This document shows, in pieces, positions 58,130 to 64,000 of a DNA stretch of 64,000 nucleotides. The first letter of the stretch is position 1, and each line of letters starts with the position of its first letter. The translations under genes and the position numbers were made by a program. The DNA comes from Diaporthe sp. PMI_573 (Eukaryota > Ascomycota > Sordariomycetes > Diaporthales > Diaporthaceae). Location: NCBI GenBank assembly GCA_021399435.1, contig JAJTUP010000057.1:248001-312000 (forward strand), read 5' to 3'. A model generated the notes under the pieces. The model saw only the letters and a list, made by a program, of their open reading frames with translations. It was not told the DNA's origin and did not search any database.

Positions 58130-61004
58130 ATGTCGGCACCCAACGACTACGGCCAGCAGGCCGCATTCCAACAAGGTCAACAGGTCCCTTATACTGATGA
58201 CCCCCAAGCCTATGCGAATCCAGCTGGCTCGCCTCCCCCTCAAGGGACCCAGCAGCCTGGCGAAGGGGCAGGCAAGAAGAAGAAGAGAGCCTACGCTGCC
58301 CAGGCCTTCGATGTCGGCAGCGGCGCGAATGCTGCCGTAGGGGGCCAGCTCCCAGGCGGAGGACAGTTCGGCGGCACTCCTCAGCCCATGGCTGCCGGCT
58401 ACGGATACCCAGGTCAGGACGCACAACCTCAGCCTGCGCCTTACGGTGCTCCACAGACATACGGCTCGCCGGCTCCTGCCACCCCGGGCTTCCAGCCGCC
58501 CGATGCCTATGGCGCTCCCGCGCCCGGTGTGGGCGGCATCACACAGGGCATGGCGGGCATGCAGATGGGACCGGGACCGGGACAGCCAGCGCCCCAGCAG
58601 ATGCCCCCTCAGGCGCAGCCGCGCATCGGGCCGCTCAACCAGCTCTATCCTACAGACCTCTTGAACCAGCCCTTCAACGTCTCCGAGCTGGACCTCCCGC
58701 CTCCTCCGATCATCTTGCCCCCGAATGTAGGTCCGCCGCCTGGCCCTCGTGCCCTTGCACAAACTGACCCGAAGACAGTCAAGCTGTACTCCTTCCCCGG
58801 AGGCGAACTGCCCGCCGAAGTTTATCCGATCCACGCTCAACGCCGTGCCCACGACGCACTCCCTCCTCAAGAAGTCCAAGCTGCCTTTCGCCCTCGTCAT
58901 ACAGCCCTACACGTCGCTCCATGACCTGGACGACCCGGTCCCCGTCGTCCAGGACCAGGTCATCTCTCGCTGTCGGAGATGCCGGTCGTACATCAACCCA
59001 TACGTCACCTTCCTCGATCATGGACACAGGTGGCGCTGCAACATGTGCAACCTCTCGAACGACGTTCCTCAGGCCTTCGATTGGGATGCTGCGGCTCAGA
59101 AGAGCGTTGACAGGTGGCAGCGGGCTGAGCTCAACCACTCTGTGGTCGAATTCGTTGCGCCCCAGGAGTACATGGTTCGACCCCCACAGCCCCTGGTCTA
59201 CCTCTTCCTGTTCGACGTGAGCTACGCGGCCGTGTCCACGGGGCTCTTGGCGACGAGTGCGCGGACGATTCTGGACAGTCTCAACAGGATTCCCAATGCG
59301 GACCGGCGCACTCGCCTCGGTTTTGTTGCCGTCGACTCCAGCCTGCACTACTTCTCGATCCCCAAGGACTCCGATGAGAACGGCGAGACCAGCATGCTGG
59401 TCGTCAGCGACCTCGAGGAGCCGTTCATGCCAGTGCCTACCGAGCTCCTGGTGCCCCTGACGGAGTCGCGACAGAGCATCGAGAACTTCCTGACCAAGCT
59501 TCCGGACATGTTCGTCAACAACCAGAACAATGGGTCTTGCATGGGGTCGGCCCTCCGGTCTGGCCACAAGCTGATCTCCCCGCTTGGAGGCAAGATTGTC
59601 GTCCTCAGCGCCTCGTTGCCGAACCTGGGCCACGGCAAGCTCGAGATGAGGGAGGACAAGAAGCTCCTGGGCACCTCGAAGGAGAGCAGCCTGCTCCAGA
59701 CCGCAAACAGTTTTTACAAGAGCTTCGCCGTCGAGTGCTCAAAGAACCAGGTTTCGATCGACATGTTCCTGTTCTCCTCGCAGTACCAGGACGTCGCATC
59801 GCTGAGCAACCTTCCACGGTACACTGGTGGTCAAACGTGGTTCTACCCTGGCTGGAACGCTGGACGGCCCGAGGACGCCATCAAATTTGCGTCTGAATTC
59901 AGCGACTACCTATCGTCTGAGATTGGTCTGGAGGCTGTGCTGAGAGTGCGCGCCACCACTGGTCTGAGGATGAACACCTTCTACGGCAACTTCTTCAACC
60001 GCAGCTCGGACCTTTGCGCGTTCCCGGCCTTCCCCCGTGACCAGTGCTATGTGGTCGAGGTCGCCATCGACGAGACCCTGTCTAAGAGCATGATCTGTAT
60101 GCAGGCCGCCGTTCTTCATACGACGTGTAATGGAGAACGCCGCATCCGGGTCATGACACTGGCCCTGCCCACGACCCAGAGCTTGGCAGATGTGTATGCT
60201 TCCGCTGACCAGTGCGCCGTGACCACCTATTTCAGCCACAAGGCAGTAGAGAGGGCTCTGAGCAACGGTCTCGACTCTGCCCGCGACTCCCTGCAGACCA
60301 AGATCATCGAGTTACTACAGACTTTCAGGAAAGAGTTGGCCGGCGGTAGCATGGGCGGCGGTCTACAGTTCCCTGCCAACCTGCGCGGCCTGCCAGCCCT
60401 GTTCCTCGGGCTGATCAAGAACGTGGGTCTGCGGAAATCAGCGCAGATCCCCTCGGATCTCAGGTCGGCAGCCCTATGCCAGCTTTCGACGCTACCTCTG
60501 CCGCTGTTGATGCAGTACATCTACCCCCGGCTGTACTCGTTGCATGACATGCCCGACATCGCGGGCACTCCGGACCCCGAGACAAGCCATATTGTTCTGC
60601 CACCTCCCTTGAACCTCTCCTCTGAGCGCTTTGTGTCATACGGCTTGTATCTCATCGATGACGGCCAGACGCAGTTCCTGTGGGTCGGACGGGACACGGT
60701 GCCCGCCCTGCTCCAAGATGTGTTCGGGGTTGCCGACCGGACGCAGCTTCATGTCGGCAAGGGAACATTACCAGAGCTGGAGAACGACTTCAACGAGCGT
60801 GTGCGCGCCGTAGTCTCGAAGAGCAGGGACTACAGGTCTCGCGGCGTGGGCAGCATCATCCTGCCTCACCTCTACGTTGTCCGTGAGGACGGCGAGCCGA
60901 GCCTGAAGCTCTGGGCACAGACCTTGTTAGTAGAGGACCGGGCAGACCAGGGGATGAGTTTCGCGCAGTGGATGGGAGTGCTGCGAGAAAAGGTACAATT
61001 CTGA
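58130..61004 (+). CDS. SEC24: COPII coat subunit Sec24
   Basis: Two exons, 58130-58726 and 58779-61004, give 940 residues. The 52-nt intron (GTAGGT...CAG) joins ILPPN to [15 protein letters not shown], the conserved entry to the Sec24 core. The Pro/Gln/Gly-rich N-terminus (about 1-200) is disordered. A zinc-finger follows with Cys264, 267, 286 and 289 (CRRC, CNMC). Then come the trunk ([15 protein letters not shown] and onward), the beta-sandwich, the helical domain and the C-terminal gelsolin-like domain. With Sec23 it forms the inner COPII coat on ER exit sites and selects cargo. It is full length and intact, an essential housekeeping gene. Confidence 0.95.
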
Positions 61005-64000
61005 ACATCGCCCTCGCCCAGCCGGTCTGGCCATCTGCTAACAGATTTGTGACCAGGTCGTCCAGTGATGAAATCACGAGTGGCATGTTTTAAGTAGCGA
61101 TAACTATTGTATAGATTCCCAACGGCATTTTTGAAACGGTCTCCGAGGGTGGCCCTTGGAGGAGGAAGACAGCTCTGTGCGATCTATGCAATGACCAAAG
61201 TGATGCGGTAGCCCGGCCTCGGGCCCGTGCCGGCCGGCCAAGGTCGAGCTGGCCCGGCGTGGGCCGGCCCTATAGTAATGAGACGAAATCATGCAGGAAA
61301 CAAAATCATATGCCGTGTTTCGAATCAGATGCATGCATGCCTGCACACGCTAGGGCAGACTGCCTGGCCACAGCAACGGCGAGCCATACGTAGAAGCTCA
61401 GTGAGCGCTCCGGGCCGGGACCGACGTCACACGGCCCCAGATGCTGTCCGAAGCGGAGGCCGAGGACCAGGGGCCCCGTGGATTTCCTCTTGTTTTCAAC
61501 CAGCCCGGGACCGCTTTTCCAGGAAGCGGCGACGAGGATCCGTTTTTAGCAGGCGCATGAGGTCACTGGGCGTGGTGGGATGGCCGCCCTGTGGCTGAGC
61601 AGGCGTGCCTCCGGACTCACTTCAAGCACGACCGGTAAGCAGCAGCCTCGATCCACAAGACCGGCGCCCCAAACGTGGCCGCAAGGCGGAAGACCTGCTA
61701 GGACGCTTGCCCGGCCCCTTGGTGCCACCTTCCGGGCCCGTGACCCAAAAATAGATGGATCTATGGTGGCCCGCGTGCGGCCCAGCACCAACAGGACAAG
61801 GGGGGGCCCACGTCACCTTTGTGAAAGTGTAGGTGGAGTGCGGCTGTGGGCTACTGCGGTAGTGTAGGTGCTAGAATGACAAAGAAGACGCCGTTTTCGA
61901 GCAGGGCAGATGGACGACGGGACGCCGGTGGATGAAACGGGCCACCAGGGACCAATGTGCGCTGAAACACACGCGCCCAGCAGCTTACGGCTGGCGCGTA
62001 ACCTGTCCGCTGGTTGGCCGGTGGGGCCAGTCACATCTGGGACCTGACGGCACTTGAATGATTAGCTAGGGCTGGCGGGCAGGCGGGCAGGCAGTTGGTT
62101 TGTGAGCGCCGCGATGTGCGCCGGGAGCGTCTTCCATGGCTGGCGGCTGTGGTTGGCTGGTGGGGAGTGGGCATGGCTCTTCGATGGTGCAGTCCTCCCG
62201 GATGATACATAGCAATAACATATCAGATACAGAGTTGTTCATGGATTGCCGTGGATGGCGCGGGATTCTAGACCATCTGCTCTGCGTCGTCTCGCGTCAA
62301 TTGGGCTGACGGCTCCCCCTCCGCCCCCCATTTGCTGACAGGAGGCCCTGACTGAATGAGGCGTATGGATCGAGACAAAGGAGTTGCAACCCAGCCAGCC
62401 AGCCGATGCGGATCGGGAACGACAGGCACACTGCAGGCAGTCTTCCGGTTGGTTAAGCGAGTGATAAGTGAGCGAGCAGGTGAGGGACAGGATGGTGGCA
62501 TTGGGCCGTGGGAGGCGGGCCATGAAGCCGGTCGCAATGCTTGAATGGGAATGCCATTGTCTCGTTTGAGGCCCCTGGGTGGGACCTGGACCTGGAAGGC
62601 TGGATGGGGCCATGAGAAAAGAAGAGGAAGAGACTGATGTGGTGGTTAGATCTATCTATGTCCATTCAGAGTCTCACCAAGTCAGATGGCCCTGGCCTCG
62701 CACCGTGCCTCAGTCCTGTGGTGGCTGATTACTACTGGTAGATTAGCAAGATGGACGGCCGTGATCTACTTGGACAGTAGTGTACGTATTATCGGTCCTG
62801 CCGCCGTATAAGCCAGACCCGTTGCCCGTTTTTGTCGATCTGCTACCACCCAGTAGGTTCGTTTACCGGTGCTGCTCTCTGCCAACTCTACCCGAGTACA
62901 TAGACCCGACCAGACCGACAAGACCAGACCAGACCGGACCACGGTACCAGAACACGGGATACCCCTCTCTCAAAGGAAAAACCACCTCGACCCTTTCTTT
63001 TCCACCCCGTCCTCTCACCTTGGCTTTGCTTTCCTCTCCGGACTCTACCTTGACCCTGACCTGACCTGACCTCACCTGACCCCATCTTACCTGACCTGCT
63101 TGCTATCATCGAGTCTCCCCCAACCACGAGCCAATCGTTTTGACGGCGTTCCCTGGATCAACGTTCTTCGTCCAACGTCCAACTGTCCATCGTCTCCTCA
63201 CCGCCAGCGGCAAGAAAAGAGGTTCGTGTAATTCCAGCTTGTTCTCCCTCCCTCGCTTTGCCCCCCCTCCCCCAGTCCCAGTCCCAAGTTGGTGCTGGTT
63301 GGGACCAAAGAGCCCCCCCCCCAGGCAGAACCCCAGTCGCTCCACTCAGGAGTCGAGACTGTATCGGACGAAGAATACAGTTATCTCGGCCCGCAGCTCT
63401 GTTACAGGACCCCCTCGCTCCTCTGCCCCCTCCCCCTTGCATCTGCGCCCGCCTTGCGGTTGTACAGTACCGTGCTGCACAGCAAGTCAGTGCAGTGCCA
63501 TGCCATGGTAATACCCGCGCTGGTGGTTCTAGAAGGCGTCCTGCCTGCTGGCTGTCGAGCCCCCGGGCGGGTGTCCAAGTTCGGAGGGGTTCCCCATCTG
63601 GGCCCCATCTGGGCCCCATCTGGGCATGCCTGTCGGCGCTTCACCCACACAACCACGCCCAGGGTGGCAGCCCAAACACCTGCTCTCGAGCCCTCTGAGC
63701 ACCCGAGACTAGGGCTCTAGACCTCACCTCTTGGGGCCCTGCGTCTCAATGCCCTTTCCGTCATCCCCGTTGCTACTGTTTCAGCCTGCCCATTCCTGCC
63801 CTGTCCCAAGCCTGTCCTGACGTCCCCCTCTCTGAGCTGCAAAGCTGGTGCTGGTATGCTGCTTAGCCTTGGGGGGTCCCTCCTGTCGCATCAAGGGCCT
63901 GCTGACGATTTGGCACTCATAATTGTCACTGCACACACACTCACAAACACACGCATTGGCATATACACACACTTACACTCTCACACATAGCTCCTCTTGC
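61005..64000. other. GC-rich gene-free region to the window end
   Basis: About 3 kb downstream of SEC24. It contains short repeats: CCGGCC-rich palindromic runs around 61205-61270; (GACCTGACCT) variants at 63055-63100; three copies of CTGGGCCCCATC at 63597-63630; and CACACA-rich sequence at 63930-63985. Frames on both strands lack domains. The pyrimidine-rich 62980-63260 stretch resembles a 5' leader of a plus-strand gene that may begin beyond the window. Confidence 0.4.

Noticed and set aside
58779..59633. 284-codon minus-strand frame within SEC24
   Set aside because: It is antisense to the conserved Sec24 trunk; no family pattern.

Overview
The window is nuclear DNA of a filamentous ascomycete (Pezizomycotina, probably Sordariomycetes). 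Supporting evidence: many 47-66 nt GT-AG introns with CTAAC-like branch sites; a Zn2Cys6 regulator; CE16 esterase, PF00891 methyltransferase and NRPS-like families typical of these fungi; Fot/pogo and hAT transposons; and a sharp contrast between GC-rich gene blocks and a long AT-rich block. The species cannot be named from sequence alone.

Layout. 1-5.6 kb: the 5' part of a small secreted Ala/Gly/Gln-rich protein gene, a long stretch without recognisable genes, and a secreted CE16 SGNH esterase. 6.3-9.0 kb: a dead Fot/pogo-type DDE transposon with matching terminal repeats, then a 351-bp non-autonomous element with 9-bp flanking repeats. 10.0-29.7 kb: a secondary-metabolite gene cluster. It holds a 14-segment-type MFS exporter (one frameshift), O-methyltransferase 1, a rhodopsin/NmrA chimera, a broken PLP-dependent ACC-synthase/GliI-like gene, a cytochrome P450, O-methyltransferases 2 and 3, and an A-T-TE synthetase of the aryl-alpha-keto-acid (TdiA/atromentin synthetase) class. 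29.7-39.1 kb: an AT-rich, almost gene-free transposon block. It contains an apparently intact ten-exon hAT transposase between putative CAGAGTT ends, a Fot-like transposase remnant and a ~120-bp tandem array. 39.5-64 kb: conserved genes, namely an HSL-type alpha/beta hydrolase, a maltose-type sugar transporter, exportin-5/Msn5, a Zn2Cys6 transcription factor, a small single-pass membrane protein and the COPII subunit Sec24. These are separated by long GC-rich spacers.

How the genes may work together (inference). The A-T-TE enzyme would load and dimerise an aryl-pyruvate-like acid; the P450 and up to three O-methyltransferases would tailor it; the MFS protein would export it. However, the PLP gene, MFS and O-methyltransferases are also the set found around epidithiodiketopiperazine clusters. 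The left half carries a frameshifted exporter, a chimeric ORF and a disrupted PLP enzyme, while P450, OMT2, OMT3 and A-T-TE read cleanly. The locus may therefore be two fused clusters or a partly decayed one. Exon structures below were built by hand from splice motifs and reading-frame continuity.
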